A stretch of 64,000 nt of DNA. Origin: JAVBKU01 sp031553875. GTDB taxonomy: Bacteria > Bacteroidota > Bacteroidia > Bacteroidales > Rikenellaceae. The notes below the pieces were generated by a model, which searched no databases, was not told the DNA's origin, and saw only the letters and a program-made list of their open reading frames with translations. Position 1 is the stretch's first letter; every line of letters begins with the position of its first letter. Position numbers and translations under genes: made by a program. The stretch covers positions 62,001 through 126,000 of the forward strand of contig JAVBKU010000004.1 of assembly GCA_031553875.1 (NCBI GenBank). Direction: 5' to 3'. Positions 7,292 through 16,447 of this stretch are shown one piece after another.

Positions 7292-9715
7292 ATGAAACGG
7301 ATTATTCTGTGTCTGATCATTCTCTGCAATACGGTCTATGCCCAAGACCTGGGACAGTATAACGTGACATGGAGCTCCCAAAGCGCGAACTCAAGCGAGT
7401 CTATGCCGTGCGGAGGAGGGGATATGGGTCTGAACGTTTGGGTGGAGAACGGGGAGCTGTTGTTCTACATAGCCCGCTCGGGTGTTTTTGACGAGGTTAA
7501 CACCATGCCCAAGCTCGGCAGGGTTCGTGTACGCCTCACTCCCAATCCATTTGAGAAGGGAGGCACGTTCCGCCAGGAGCTTAAACTCAGGGAAGGTTAC
7601 GTCGAGATAGAGGGTAAGGATACTAAAATAAAGGTCTGGGTCGACGTATTCCGACCCGTGGCGCACGTTGAGACCGAGTCCAAGGCTCCTGTCAAGGTGG
7701 AGGCGTGGTACGAGAATTGGCGCCTTGCCGACCTCATATGGACCAGGGAAAAACAGTTCCAGGGAAGTCGCGGATATATGCTCGCTCCCGACAGTATAAA
7801 GGCGGTGTCGCGCCCCGATTCGATAAACTACGAGGGGAATCGCGTGGTGTGGTATCACCGTAACAGGGATAAAACGGTATTCGATATGACCGTGGCCAAT
7901 CAGGGGCTCGAATCGGTCAAACCGCAGATGTGGAATCCGTTAAAAGGGCTCACCTTCGGGGGTATGATGGAGGGTGACAATATGCGTGCAACGGCGGTGA
8001 CCGCCGGGAAATATGCCGATATTCCCTTCAAGGCCTGGGGCATGGAGAGCGTCAAACCGATGCGCAAGCACCACATCAAGATATATGTGCATATCGACAA
8101 TACCCCCTCTGTGGAGGCGTGGCGCAGTGGGCTCAATAAAATAGTCAAAGAGGCTACCCAAGTGGGGGCTACCGCACATGCCAAGAGTATCGCCTGGTGG
8201 AATGAGTTCTGGGGTAGGGGATATATCTGTATAAACCAGAGTAAGGCAGACCTCCAGTCCAAAGCGTGGCAGGTGGGGCGCAACTACCAGCTGTTCCGCT
8301 ACCAGCTCGGATGTAACGCTATGGGCAAGTGGCCCACCAAATTCAATGGGGGGTTGTTTACCTTCGACCCATGCTACATCAGCAAGGAGTATTCAGGGAT
8401 AAGGCCCGACCACCGGGATTGGGGCGGCGGTACGCATACCGCGCAGAACCAACGACTCGTATACTGGCCCATGCTCAAGAACGGCGACTTCGAAATGATG
8501 AAACCCCAGCTCGACTTCTACCTCAATATGAAGAGTAACGCCGAGTTGAGGAGTAAGGTATACTGGGGCCATGGTGGCACCTGCTTCTCCGAACAGACGG
8601 AGCAGTTCGGGCTGCCCGCAGCCTTCGAGTATGGCTGGACCGCCATCCCCGGTGTGGTGGACAACGCCCATTTTGTCGATACCTACAACCGCCTCAGGCC
8701 CGCGAACGCTGTGCCGGGGGTGGAGTATAACCAGTGGCTCGAGTATCAGTGGGACACATCGCTCGAATTTTGCATCATGGCAATGCAGATCGATCAGTTC
8801 GCAGGGGCCGATATTTCGAAATATGTACCGCTGGTGGAAAGTAACCTCGAGTTCTTCTTCCAGCACTACATACAGCTGGCACGTCAAAGAGGTGTGGATT
8901 CGCTCGACGGGAACGGGCATATAATAATCTATCCGGGATCGAGCCGCGAGACCTATAAGATCGCCTACAATCCGTCAACCACCATCGCGGCTCTCAAGTG
9001 CGCCATATCACACCTTATCGAGCTGCCCGACAAATACCTGTCGCCCGCAAAGCGCGAATATTGGAAAATGCGCCTGGGGCAAGTGCCGCCCATCCCATAT
9101 CGCTACCGCAACGGGCACAAGACCATAGCTCCCGCGGAGGCCTACGCGCGCCTGCAAAACGTGGAGATACCCCAACTGGACCCAGTCTATCCCTACGGCC
9201 TGTTCGGTCTGAAGAAGCCAGAGCTTCAAACGGCTATCGATACATGGCGTTACGGCACAGACATTCCCGAACAGAAAGACTACATAAGCTGGCACCTCGA
9301 CGCCATATATTGCGCGCGCCTGGGCCTGGCCGAGGAGGCCAAAGAGGTTACGATAAAGAAAATGGCCGACGCTAAAACCTGGACTATGCCCAACCTCTCG
9401 CCCGGGCAGCCGACTACCACAAGGAGTGCGGATACACCCCAGAGACTATTCCCGACGTTTTGGGGTCCCGGGCACGACTGGGTGCCCGACCACAATTGGG
9501 GCGGCTCGGGTATGATCGGAGTGCAGGAGATGCTTATGCAGACCGACCACGAGCAGATACTCCTATTCCCGTCATGGCCCAAAGAGTGGGATGTCAAGTT
9601 CAAGCTCTACGCTCCCTATAATACTATCGTCGAGGGTGAACTCAAGGACGGCAAGCTGTTGTACCTCAACACTACTCCCGCCACGCGTAAGAAAGATATA
9701 GAGATAATGCTCTGA
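7292..9715 (+). CDS. Secreted DUF5703-domain glycoside hydrolase-like protein
   Basis: 807 residues with a classical signal peptide (KR, hydrophobic LCLIILC, cleavage after VYA near residue 17). The N-terminal part (about 20-270) has the pattern GNVxW..S....MPxGGGDMGLNVW seen in DUF5703, a beta-sandwich domain at the front of Bacteroidetes glycosidase-like proteins. The long remainder (about 290-740) is rich in Trp and aromatic motifs typical of an (alpha/alpha)6 barrel as in GH95-type enzymes. A C-terminal beta segment (LLFPSWPKEWDVKFKLYAP) resembles the closing domain of such enzymes. It is probably periplasmic and acts on a plant or host glycan, but the substrate is not readable from sequence. 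There are no SusC/SusD genes nearby, so it is not part of a complete utilisation locus here. Confidence 0.82.
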   Translation: MKRIILCLIILCNTVYAQDLGQYNVTWSSQSANSSESMPCGGGDMGLNVWVENGELLFYIARSGVFDEVNTMPKLGRVRVRLTPNPFEKGGTFRQELKLREGYVEIEGKDTKIKVWVDVFRPVAHVETESKAPVKVEAWYENWRLADLIWTREKQFQGSRGYMLAPDSIKAVSRPDSINYEGNRVVWYHRNRDKTVFDMTVANQGLESVKPQMWNPLKGLTFGGMMEGDNMRATAVTAGKYADIPFKAWGMESVKPMRKHHIKIYVHIDNTPSVEAWRSGLNKIVKEATQVGATAHAKSIAWWNEFWGRGYICINQSKADLQSKAWQVGRNYQLFRYQLGCNAMGKWPTKFNGGLFTFDPCYISKEYSGIRPDHRDWGGGTHTAQNQRLVYWPMLKNGDFEMMKPQLDFYLNMKSNAELRSKVYWGHGGTCFSEQTEQFGLPAAFEYGWTAIPGVVDNAHFVDTYNRLRPANAVPGVEYNQWLEYQWDTSLEFCIMAMQIDQFAGADISKYVPLVESNLEFFFQHYIQLARQRGVDSLDGNGHIIIYPGSSRETYKIAYNPSTTIAALKCAISHLIELPDKYLSPAKREYWKMRLGQVPPIPYRYRNGHKTIAPAEAYARLQNVEIPQLDPVYPYGLFGLKKPELQTAIDTWRYGTDIPEQKDYISWHLDAIYCARLGLAEEAKEVTIKKMADAKTWTMPNLSPGQPTTTRSADTPQRLFPTFWGPGHDWVPDHNWGGSGMIGVQEMLMQTDHEQILLFPSWPKEWDVKFKLYAPYNTIVEGELKDGKLLYLNTTPATRKKDIEIML

Positions 9716-9758
9716 TCATGTTTGTAATTTGAATATAAATCCCCTAAATCGTAATGCC

Positions 9759-10172
9759 ATGAAAAGAATTTTCATCCTCCTCTGTGCTGCCTGCACGGCC
9801 TTTGCTTCATGTTCCAAAGATGATCCCCCTTTCGCATACGACAAGGAGATGATTTACGGTACCTGGGTACTCGATCAGGTTTATCTTGAAAATACATGGG
9901 TGGATATCGATGATGTAGGATTGGGATACACTGCGGCAACGTTTCTCCCCGATGGCACTTACCTGGTGGAAGGGGGACTTGGAGATGACGTGGGGGTTTA
10001 TAAATTCGCCGGTAGTAACGTCGTTGCCTGTAGTTTTCCGGGGTACAGCACAAAGGTCAAATATGAAATAAGAACGCTGACCGATACCCGCTGCGAGTTC
10101 AAAATGACGCATACCGAGGGAATAGCCGTGACCGTCGTGATAATGAGGTGCATCAAGGAGCTCCCCGGGTAA
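9759..10172 (+). CDS. Small lipoprotein with lipocalin-like domain
   Basis: 137 residues. It has a signal peptide with lipobox FASC (Cys at about residue 18), followed by SKDD, the acidic/serine context common for Bacteroidetes lipoproteins. The mature part opens with YGTWVLDQVY and has alternating beta segments ending in ...VVIMRC, resembling the short lipocalin-like domains of Bacteroidetes lipoproteins. An in-frame TTG at 9729 is possible but lacks a signal peptide at its N-terminus, so the ATG at 9759 is preferred. It follows the DUF5703 gene by 43 nt and is probably co-transcribed with it. Ligand unknown. Confidence 0.75.
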   Translation: MKRIFILLCAACTAFASCSKDDPPFAYDKEMIYGTWVLDQVYLENTWVDIDDVGLGYTAATFLPDGTYLVEGGLGDDVGVYKFAGSNVVACSFPGYSTKVKYEIRTLTDTRCEFKMTHTEGIAVTVVIMRCIKELPG

Positions 10173-10248
10173 TCGGGTAATTATTACTGCGACAAAGCTG
10201 GAGCGGCACGTTTGTTGAACGTAAAGGGTATTCAAACATAAGCCTATT

Positions 10249-10713
10249 ATGAAAAAAGCCCTTTACGTCCTTATCCCTGTTGTAGTTTGTTTTCTTGTAG
10301 GTTTCACGGGGGCATGTTTCCAGTCTGAGGCCCTCGCCCAGTGGTATCCGGGATTGATCAAATCTTCCCTCACTCCGCCAAACGCCGTATTCCCTGTGGC
10401 GTGGAGCATTCTGTACCTATGTATGGGTATATCGGCGGGATTGGTGCTGATGTCTGAAAGCCGGGATCGCAGGCGGCTTATCACATTGTTCTGTGTACAA
10501 TTGGCGCTCAACTTCCTGTGGAGCATACTGTTCTTTGCGATGCGCGATCCGTTGGCGGGATTTATCGACATAATTTTATTGGATATAGTAGTAATACTCT
10601 ACGCCGTGCGCAGTTGGCAAAGCGTTCCACTGGCATCGGTGCTTTTTTGGCCGTATATCGCGTGGCTGCTGTTCGCCTCGTACCTCAACCTGTTTATCCT
10701 GATAAACAATTAG
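10249..10713 (+). CDS. tspO: TspO/MBR family (tryptophan-rich sensory) protein
   Basis: 154 residues with five hydrophobic segments and the TspO core motifs: SLTPPNAVFPVAWSILYLCMG (residues about 41-61), with the conserved W.....L....G pattern, and ALNFLWSILFF (about 87-97). TspO proteins are five-helix membrane proteins that bind porphyrins and modulate tetrapyrrole or redox-stress responses. The gene is 1 nt from the following pirin gene, so the two are translated from one transcript. Confidence 0.93.
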   Translation: MKKALYVLIPVVVCFLVGFTGACFQSEALAQWYPGLIKSSLTPPNAVFPVAWSILYLCMGISAGLVLMSESRDRRRLITLFCVQLALNFLWSILFFAMRDPLAGFIDIILLDIVVILYAVRSWQSVPLASVLFWPYIAWLLFASYLNLFILINN

Positions 10714-10714
10714 C

Positions 10715-11587
10715 ATGAAGACAAAAAGCGTTGAGCAAATACTTCCGCCGCCGCCTACAAGGTGGGTGGGCAACGGATTCAAAGTGCATAATTTCTTCCC
10801 GGAATTAATGGAGGTCGAGCGCATGAGCCCATTCGTATTGCTGGACTACAATGCCCCGATCTATTTTCCGCCGAGTGCTATTCCGCAAGGCGTGGGTGTA
10901 CATCCTCACAGGGGAATAGAGACCGTGACGGTAGCCTTTAAGGGTAAGGTGGCCCATCACGACAGCGCGGGTCATGGCGGGGTAATAGGCGAGGGCGACC
11001 TGCAATGGATGACTGCCGGAGGCGGGGTATTGCATAAGGAATACCACGAGGAAGCGTTCAACCGCGAGGGTGGAGAGTTTCATATGGCGCAGGTGTGGGT
11101 CAACCTGCCGCGCAAAGACAAATTCACTCCGGCCAAATACCAGGCTCTAATAGATAGCGAAATTCCCCGAGTGACACTTAGCGGCGGCGTGGGCGAGGTT
11201 AAGGTGGTTGCCGGTAGTTTCTGTGAAGTTAAAGGCATCGCCTCGACTTTTTCGCCGATGGAAATGTATATTATCACCCTGCATAAAGGCGGCAGCACAG
11301 AGATAACCCTCCCGGAAGAGTATAATACAGGTATTCTGGTAGCGAGGGGCTCGGTTAAGATAAACGGTTCGAATAAAGCCCCCGCCGACCATTTCGTACT
11401 TTTTGCCAACGACGGCGAGTGCATAAAAATAGAGGCCACCAAAGACGCCCTGCTGTTGGTGTTGAGCGGCGAGCCCCTGAATGAGCCGGTAGCTGCGGGC
11501 GGTCCTTTCGTGATGAACTATCCCGAGGAACTTCGCGAGGCATGGCAGGACTACCGTAACGGCAAATTCGGCTACCTGGAAGATTGA
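10715..11587 (+). CDS. Pirin family protein
   Basis: 290 residues with two cupin domains. The metal-binding set of pirin is intact: His63 and His65 (HPHRGIETVT), His107 and Glu109 (GGGVLHKEYHE), so a mononuclear Fe site and possible quercetin-dioxygenase or redox-sensing activity are expected in the cytoplasm. The C-terminal cupin follows the usual pirin pattern (about 180-280), ending in FVMNYPEELREAWQDY, a very typical pirin tail. Its start is one base after the tspO stop. A strong hairpin lies 56 nt downstream. Confidence 0.95.
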   Translation: MKTKSVEQILPPPPTRWVGNGFKVHNFFPELMEVERMSPFVLLDYNAPIYFPPSAIPQGVGVHPHRGIETVTVAFKGKVAHHDSAGHGGVIGEGDLQWMTAGGGVLHKEYHEEAFNREGGEFHMAQVWVNLPRKDKFTPAKYQALIDSEIPRVTLSGGVGEVKVVAGSFCEVKGIASTFSPMEMYIITLHKGGSTEITLPEEYNTGILVARGSVKINGSNKAPADHFVLFANDGECIKIEATKDALLLVLSGEPLNEPVAAGGPFVMNYPEELREAWQDYRNGKFGYLED

Positions 11588-11640
11588 TGGTATAGGCCGG
11601 GCTAAAGCCCTACTGTGTTCCCGGAACTGTGCCCGTAAAG

Positions 11641-11676
11641 AAACTCCCCGAAAAGCTCTGTGTTTTTCGGGGAGTA
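11641..11676 (+). terminator. Terminator after tspO-pirin
   Basis: A 12-bp stem ACTCCCCGAAAA / TTTTCGGGGAGT flanks a loop of about 9 nt. The tail is not a clean T-run, but the position after the pirin gene fits. Confidence 0.75.
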
Positions 11677-11868
11677 TTCATAGTAGTTTCTATGTTGAGG
11701 CGGATCGGTTTTCTGTTTTCGAGTATGGTATATTGCCTTTAAAGCAGGGAAATAGTCTGTATTATCCTGGCAAATAAAATATTATGCGCAAAATAGTGTC
11801 TGAAAAGGCGCGCATTCAGGAAATTTCATATATATTTGTTTCATTGTATCTATTTCAATATTACCTGA
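11677..11868 (+). promoter_or_regulatory. Upstream region of dCache histidine kinase
   Basis: AT-rich. It contains a perfect -7 box TATATTTG at 11831-11838, 30 nt before the start codon. No good TTTG at the -33 distance. Nothing else recognisable. Confidence 0.45.
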
Positions 11869-13809
11869 ATGCAAATAGGCGGGCATTTTAGAAGGCGTAC
11901 ATTGTTCTCGAAAATACTTTTTTCGTGCCTCCTTCCCTTTGTCGTGATGTTGGCATTTCTGCTGTGGTTCGCGTCTAATCTTCTGTATAACAATATAAAA
12001 GAAACGGCTGAGAACGAGTCTGTATTTTATGCCAATCAGATTTCGGAAATAGTCAGATCAACGTTTATAGACAACTCTTCTGCGCTGGTGTTGGCTGCCG
12101 AGCAGGTCAAGCAGATAAAAGATACCGATCCGAATTACCGCCGGAAAGCCAAAAATATCCTTAATACTTTCCTTGAAACGCGCCCCGATCTTTATACCGT
12201 ATGGATGATATTGGATCGAGGGGTGGCGGGTCCCGAATATTTCACCCTCGATCTGGTTTACGATAAGGAGGGAAATGTAGAAGAGGTCTTTGATGAGACC
12301 GGGGACGACCTCTTGTATAATAATCAGGAAGAAGCTCCGTGGTTTTCCATACCCAAGAAGACAGGTAAACCCTATTTCGACTATTTAAGTAAATATTTCT
12401 ACGGCGATCAGCAACTGTATACCTCCTCAATAGGTTACCCGATAACTCGAGACGGCAAGTTCATAGGAGTGATCGGGATGGATGCATTCTACGACAATTT
12501 CTATGTTTTTCTGGACGACCTTTACTCTGAAAATAAGCAGGGGGTGATACTCGTTGACAAGAACGGCGAGGTGCTCTACTCTTATGAGGAACGGATGAAC
12601 GCCAAATCGATTTTTGGCGCGGGTAAGCTCAACCACGAAGATGATATTCGCGCGGCGCTGGCTTCGGATACGCCCTATACTGCGGAGGATAATTCATTGC
12701 TTTTCGACGGCAAGTCGTTCATTTATATCTGTCCCATAAATCATGAACATGCCACGCATCACATCTATATGATAGTGGATAAGCCCTTAAAACCGCTGTA
12801 CAGTAACGCGCGGAAGATAGGGGAGATGATCCTGCTCATAGGGGGTGCGGTGTGCGTTATATTGACTTTATTCGTATACCTGTCGCTGCGTAACTCCGTC
12901 AGGACCATCAAGGGGATAACGGCTGTAGCGGGTCAGGTTATCAAGGGCGACTATAAAGTGGATTACGATCGTTATATAAAAACGGAAGAAGCCGGACGGG
13001 ACGACGAAATAACCATACTGGGACGTTCGATAATAAAGATGCTCGACCAGATAAACACTCATATAGACGAGCGCGAAAGGATCAACCATGAGCTCGAAAC
13101 GGCCAAGGATAAAGCTGAGGACTCAAACCGCCTCAAATCTGCTTTCCTGGCAAATATGAGTCACGAGATACGTACGCCGCTCAATGCCATAGTGGGTTTC
13201 TCGAGCCTTATGGAAATGTCGGAAGACCCCGAAGAAAAGCAGCAGTATGTAAATATCATCAAAAATAACAACGAGTTGCTGCTGCAATTGATAGGCGACA
13301 TACTCGACCTTTCGAAGATAGAGGCCGGCACGCTCGAATTCGTCTATTCCGACTTCGATCTGAACGAACTGATGCGCACCGAGGAGGAGACTATGCGTAT
13401 GAAACTGCAAAACCATGCGGTCGAACTGTCGTTCGATTCTAGTATTCCGGAATGTTGCATCCACTCCGAGAAGAACCGCCTGACGCAGGTGGTCACCAAT
13501 CTGATAGGTAATGCCATAAAATTCACGGAGGAAGGCAGCATACGTTTCGGTTTCCGGATGGATGAGAAGAGGGAAGGGTTTATTTATTTTTACGTGACCG
13601 ACACTGGTGTGGGTATCCCGAAGGATCAACAGACCGCGGTTTTCGACCGTTTCATCAAACTTCACAGTTTTGCCCAGGGGACAGGCCTGGGGCTTGCCAT
13701 ATGCCAGGTTATCGTTGAGAATATGGGTGGGCAGATCGGCGTTATATCCCAGGAGGGCGAGGGTTCCACATTCTGGTTCAGCATCCCTTACACGCCCTGT
13801 GTCGCGTAA
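11869..13809 (+). CDS. Membrane sensor histidine kinase with extracytoplasmic dCache-type domain
   Basis: 646 residues. TM1 is at about residues 14-36. A periplasmic region (about 40-310) has the long N-terminal helix and PYF..YLSKYF...IGYP motif typical of dCache ligand-binding domains. TM2 is at about 322-344, then a HAMP-like stretch and coiled coil. HisKA carries MSHEIRTPLNAIVGFS (His432), and HATPase_c has NLIGNAIKFT, DTGVGIP and GTGLGLAI. There is no receiver domain, so a separate response regulator must exist outside the window. Its HisKA/HATPase segment closely resembles that of the hybrid kinase at the left edge, suggesting related families. It probably senses a small organic ligand in the periplasm. 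Confidence 0.93.
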   Translation: MQIGGHFRRRTLFSKILFSCLLPFVVMLAFLLWFASNLLYNNIKETAENESVFYANQISEIVRSTFIDNSSALVLAAEQVKQIKDTDPNYRRKAKNILNTFLETRPDLYTVWMILDRGVAGPEYFTLDLVYDKEGNVEEVFDETGDDLLYNNQEEAPWFSIPKKTGKPYFDYLSKYFYGDQQLYTSSIGYPITRDGKFIGVIGMDAFYDNFYVFLDDLYSENKQGVILVDKNGEVLYSYEERMNAKSIFGAGKLNHEDDIRAALASDTPYTAEDNSLLFDGKSFIYICPINHEHATHHIYMIVDKPLKPLYSNARKIGEMILLIGGAVCVILTLFVYLSLRNSVRTIKGITAVAGQVIKGDYKVDYDRYIKTEEAGRDDEITILGRSIIKMLDQINTHIDERERINHELETAKDKAEDSNRLKSAFLANMSHEIRTPLNAIVGFSSLMEMSEDPEEKQQYVNIIKNNNELLLQLIGDILDLSKIEAGTLEFVYSDFDLNELMRTEEETMRMKLQNHAVELSFDSSIPECCIHSEKNRLTQVVTNLIGNAIKFTEEGSIRFGFRMDEKREGFIYFYVTDTGVGIPKDQQTAVFDRFIKLHSFAQGTGLGLAICQVIVENMGGQIGVISQEGEGSTFWFSIPYTPCVA

Positions 13810-13887
13810 ATATATGACAAGCACCGTACTGTATATTTAAGAGTACAGCCCGCTAAAACAACCTAAAATCATACCCTGCGAAAAATA

Positions 13888-13921
13888 AAATCCCCCGAAA
13901 ACGACCGTTTTCGGGGGATTT
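13888..13921. terminator. Bidirectional terminator between histidine kinase and tRNA-Phe
   Basis: A perfect 15-bp stem, AAATCCCCCGAAAAC (13888-13902) with its complement at 13907-13921, has a GACC loop. A/T flanks make it usable on both strands. Confidence 0.9.
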
Positions 13922-13943
13922 AACAAAGCTGTGTTCTTTATAG

Positions 13944-14016
<73 letters not shown>

Positions 14017-14040
14017 ATGTAGCCTTGTGTTTTGGTGGTG

Positions 14041-14071
14041 CAAAGATATGCAGAAAATTTAATTAAACAAT
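14041..14071 (-). promoter_or_regulatory. Promoter of tRNA-Phe
   Basis: On the minus strand, ATTG at 14068-14071, a 19-nt spacer, then a perfect -7 box TATCTTTG (14041-14048), 25 nt before the tRNA 5' end. Confidence 0.8.
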
Positions 14072-14106
14072 AGAAGCCGTGTTTTTTCTTATAAACATAT
14101 ATTGTG

Positions 14107-14258
14107 TATATTTGCAGAATATTAGGATGCGGTTCGGCGATCTCCGAAAACTTGTTTTCTTTGATTGCGCTCGCCTTTCACTATATTCGCAAGATATAGT
14201 AGGAGTCTTGGCATAGCTTAAGTAAACTCGGCTCTGCTCTCGGTTTTTACTATATTTG
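14107..14258 (+). repeat. Two tandem promoter-bearing intergenic repeat modules upstream of nadE
   Basis: Three -7-like boxes point toward nadE: TATATTTG (14107-14114), TATATTCG (14182-14189, with TTTG 18 nt upstream at 14160) and TATATTTG (14251-14258). The segments between them (75 and 69 nt) each start with a box, run through a short GGATGCG or AGGAG motif and a C/G-rich imperfect hairpin, and end in TTTCAC or TTTTAC just before the next box. The first module is recognisably related to the segment at 42763-42835 on the minus strand. Confidence 0.6.
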
Positions 14259-14294
14259 TAGCGATTTAACATTGTTGCATTCTTCGCATACGGA

Positions 14295-15866
14295 ATGAAA
14301 ATAGCTCTTGCCCAAATAAACACTACGGTCGGCGATTTCGAAGTCAATAAGACCAAGATCATCGAGTATATCAACAAGGCTAAATCCCAGGATGCCAAGT
14401 TGGTGGTTTTCGGCGAACAGGTTATCAGCGGAGCTCCCGCGTATGACCTTCTAAACAAGGTCGACTTTCTCGACCTTTGCGAGGACGCCCTGGTGGAGAT
14501 AGCCTCCTATTGCGACAATATATCCGTGCTTGTCGGCCTCCCCGTGCAGTTTGATAATAAGACCATAAGCGTTGCCGCACTGATAGAGAACAGGCATGTG
14601 GTGAGGTACATAGGCAAGAAGAACGTCGTTTCGCGCGACGAGCTTTACAATATATCTCCATCCAAGGGGTGCGAATACGTCAAGATCGCTGGCAAGAAGG
14701 TCGCGGTATTGGTGGGCGAGGATATACACGAAGAGCAGCAGTACGGCGAATATGCCGATATCATAGTAAACCTCACCAACTGGCCCTACGCGAGGGCGAT
14801 AGTGGAGAAGAGATACGATTTCTACAAGCAGTTGGGCTACATGACCGGCAAGCCCGTGCTCTACGTTAACAACGTGGGTGCAAGTACCGATGTGGTCTAC
14901 GACGGATCGTCTGCCGTGTTCGATTCGAGGGGTAACGCCATCGCCCTGCTCAAGAATTTCGAGGAGGATCTTCAGATTATCGATGTCGACGCCGACAATC
15001 AGCCCATTCCGCTCGTATATCAGAATAAGACCGTCAATGTGTACAGGGCCATAAAGCTGGGCTTGGGCGATTACTTCTGCAAGAATGGCTTCAAGACAGC
15101 CTGCCTGGGTCTTTCGGGCGGGATAGACTCGGCCGTGGTGCTGGCTTTGGCCGCCGAAGTGCTGGGTGCGGAAAATGTGAGGGTGTTGTTGATGCCGTCG
15201 CAGTACTCGACCGACCACTCTGTGGAGGACGCCGTGCATTTGGCCGAAAACCTGGGAGTGAAATACGATATAGCCCCCATTACCGAGCCTTTCAAGGCGG
15301 TCACTTCCGTACTCAACGACGTGTTCGAAGACAAGGAGTTCGGTATCACCGATGAGAATATACAGTCGCGCCTCAGAGGGGCGTACATTATGGCTCTGTC
15401 CAATAAATATGGCTATATAGTCCTTAATACCAGTAACAAAAGCGAGACGGCCGTGGGTTATGGTACGCTCTACGGCGACACCATCGGTGCGCTGAGCATC
15501 ATAGGCGACCTCTATAAATCCGAGGTGTACGACCTCGCCCGCCATATCAACCGCAAAGGCGATATCATCCCCGAAAATACCATCACCAAAGAACCTTCGG
15601 CCGAGCTGCGTCCGGACCAGAAAGATTCCGACTCGTTGCCTCCGTACGACGTTATCGACGCCATCCTCTACCGCATGATCGAGGAGGGGCAGAGCAGGGA
15701 GGAGATCATCAATTCGGGTTTCGAGGCAGATGATGTGTATAAGGTATACGGCCTCGTGGTTCATAACGAGTACAAGAGGTACCAGTCGTGCCCCACGCTC
15801 CGAATGTCCACACGTACGCTCAGCAAGGGCCGCATCATGCCGCTGACCAGCAAATACGGTCGTTAA
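14295..15866 (+). CDS. nadE: NAD+ synthetase with degenerate N-terminal nitrilase domain
   Basis: 523 residues. The C-terminal synthetase domain has the ATP pyrophosphatase loop LSGGIDSA (273-280) and normal motifs (TSNKSE, GD..KSEVYDLA, PSAELRP), so it should adenylate deamido-NAD and amidate it with ammonia. The N-terminal half (1-250) keeps the nitrilase/glutaminase fold, including Glu41 and the Lys108/109 region, but the position of the catalytic Cys, normally in a CEDxW motif, reads VGEDIH: Gly141 (GGC codon at 14715-14717). Glutamine hydrolysis is therefore unlikely, and the enzyme may use free ammonia or an external glutaminase. It is followed 23 nt later by rseC and the rnf genes. Confidence 0.93.
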   Translation: MKIALAQINTTVGDFEVNKTKIIEYINKAKSQDAKLVVFGEQVISGAPAYDLLNKVDFLDLCEDALVEIASYCDNISVLVGLPVQFDNKTISVAALIENRHVVRYIGKKNVVSRDELYNISPSKGCEYVKIAGKKVAVLVGEDIHEEQQYGEYADIIVNLTNWPYARAIVEKRYDFYKQLGYMTGKPVLYVNNVGASTDVVYDGSSAVFDSRGNAIALLKNFEEDLQIIDVDADNQPIPLVYQNKTVNVYRAIKLGLGDYFCKNGFKTACLGLSGGIDSAVVLALAAEVLGAENVRVLLMPSQYSTDHSVEDAVHLAENLGVKYDIAPITEPFKAVTSVLNDVFEDKEFGITDENIQSRLRGAYIMALSNKYGYIVLNTSNKSETAVGYGTLYGDTIGALSIIGDLYKSEVYDLARHINRKGDIIPENTITKEPSAELRPDQKDSDSLPPYDVIDAILYRMIEEGQSREEIINSGFEADDVYKVYGLVVHNEYKRYQSCPTLRMSTRTLSKGRIMPLTSKYGR

Positions 15867-15889
15867 TTCCATAATTACAGCGCGTAGCC

Positions 15890-16309
15890 ATGAGGGACGA
15901 GATCAGGCATGAGGGCCGTGTAGTGGAGGTCAGGGACGGAGAGGTAGACGTTCTCATCGTGCCTCAGAGTGCCTGCGGCAGTTGCCGGTCACGCTCCATG
16001 TGTGCCATGTCTGAAAATACTGAAAAGATAATCACTGTGGCTGACGGGTATTCGTCATACTATAAAGTGGGCGACGCTGTGGATGTTTCCACCGAAAAGA
16101 TCATGGGCATCAAAGCTGTTTTTGTCGCCTATGTTTATCCATTTGTGGGGATGCTGGCCTGCCTGCTGATACTATTGAAAGCGGGACTCGGGGAATTGAC
16201 TGCCGGACTGTCGGCGTTGGGTTTCGTAGCGCTTTACTTCCTCGGACTGATGTTGTTCAGGAATAAGTTGCAGAGGGAGATAATATTCAAAATATCCCCC
16301 AAGGCATAA
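15890..16309 (+). CDS. rseC: RseC/SoxR-reducing-system family membrane protein
   Basis: 139 residues. A short N-terminal beta domain (GRVVEVRDGEVDVLI) is followed by the cysteine cluster CGSCRSRSMCAMS (about 27-39), then two transmembrane helices (about 74-94 and 100-121). This is the standard RseC layout; in other bacteria RseC is encoded with Rnf genes and is linked to reduction of SoxR or to assembly of Rnf. Here it sits between nadE (23 nt upstream) and rnfB (138 nt downstream), all on one strand. The conserved cysteines probably bind a cluster or act in redox. Confidence 0.88.
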   Translation: MRDEIRHEGRVVEVRDGEVDVLIVPQSACGSCRSRSMCAMSENTEKIITVADGYSSYYKVGDAVDVSTEKIMGIKAVFVAYVYPFVGMLACLLILLKAGLGELTAGLSALGFVALYFLGLMLFRNKLQREIIFKISPKA

Positions 16310-16447
16310 AACAAGGGCGATAAGTGATGTCCTTCCCGGTAAAGGGGAGGATTTCGTTTTGTTAAATAAGGCTGTTCGCCGGGCGAATTCCGGTAAGGAT
16401 GAGGCGGCCTCCGAAATATAAAATACATAAAACCACCATTATACGTG

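Noticed and set aside
9729..9758. TTG start for the small lipoprotein
   Set aside because: Would place ten residues before the signal peptide; ATG at 9759 gives a proper lipoprotein signal.
14451..15872. Long open frame (473 codons) antisense to nadE
   Set aside because: It mirrors nadE on the opposite strand, has no family resemblance, and arises from the codon bias of the GC-rich sense gene.
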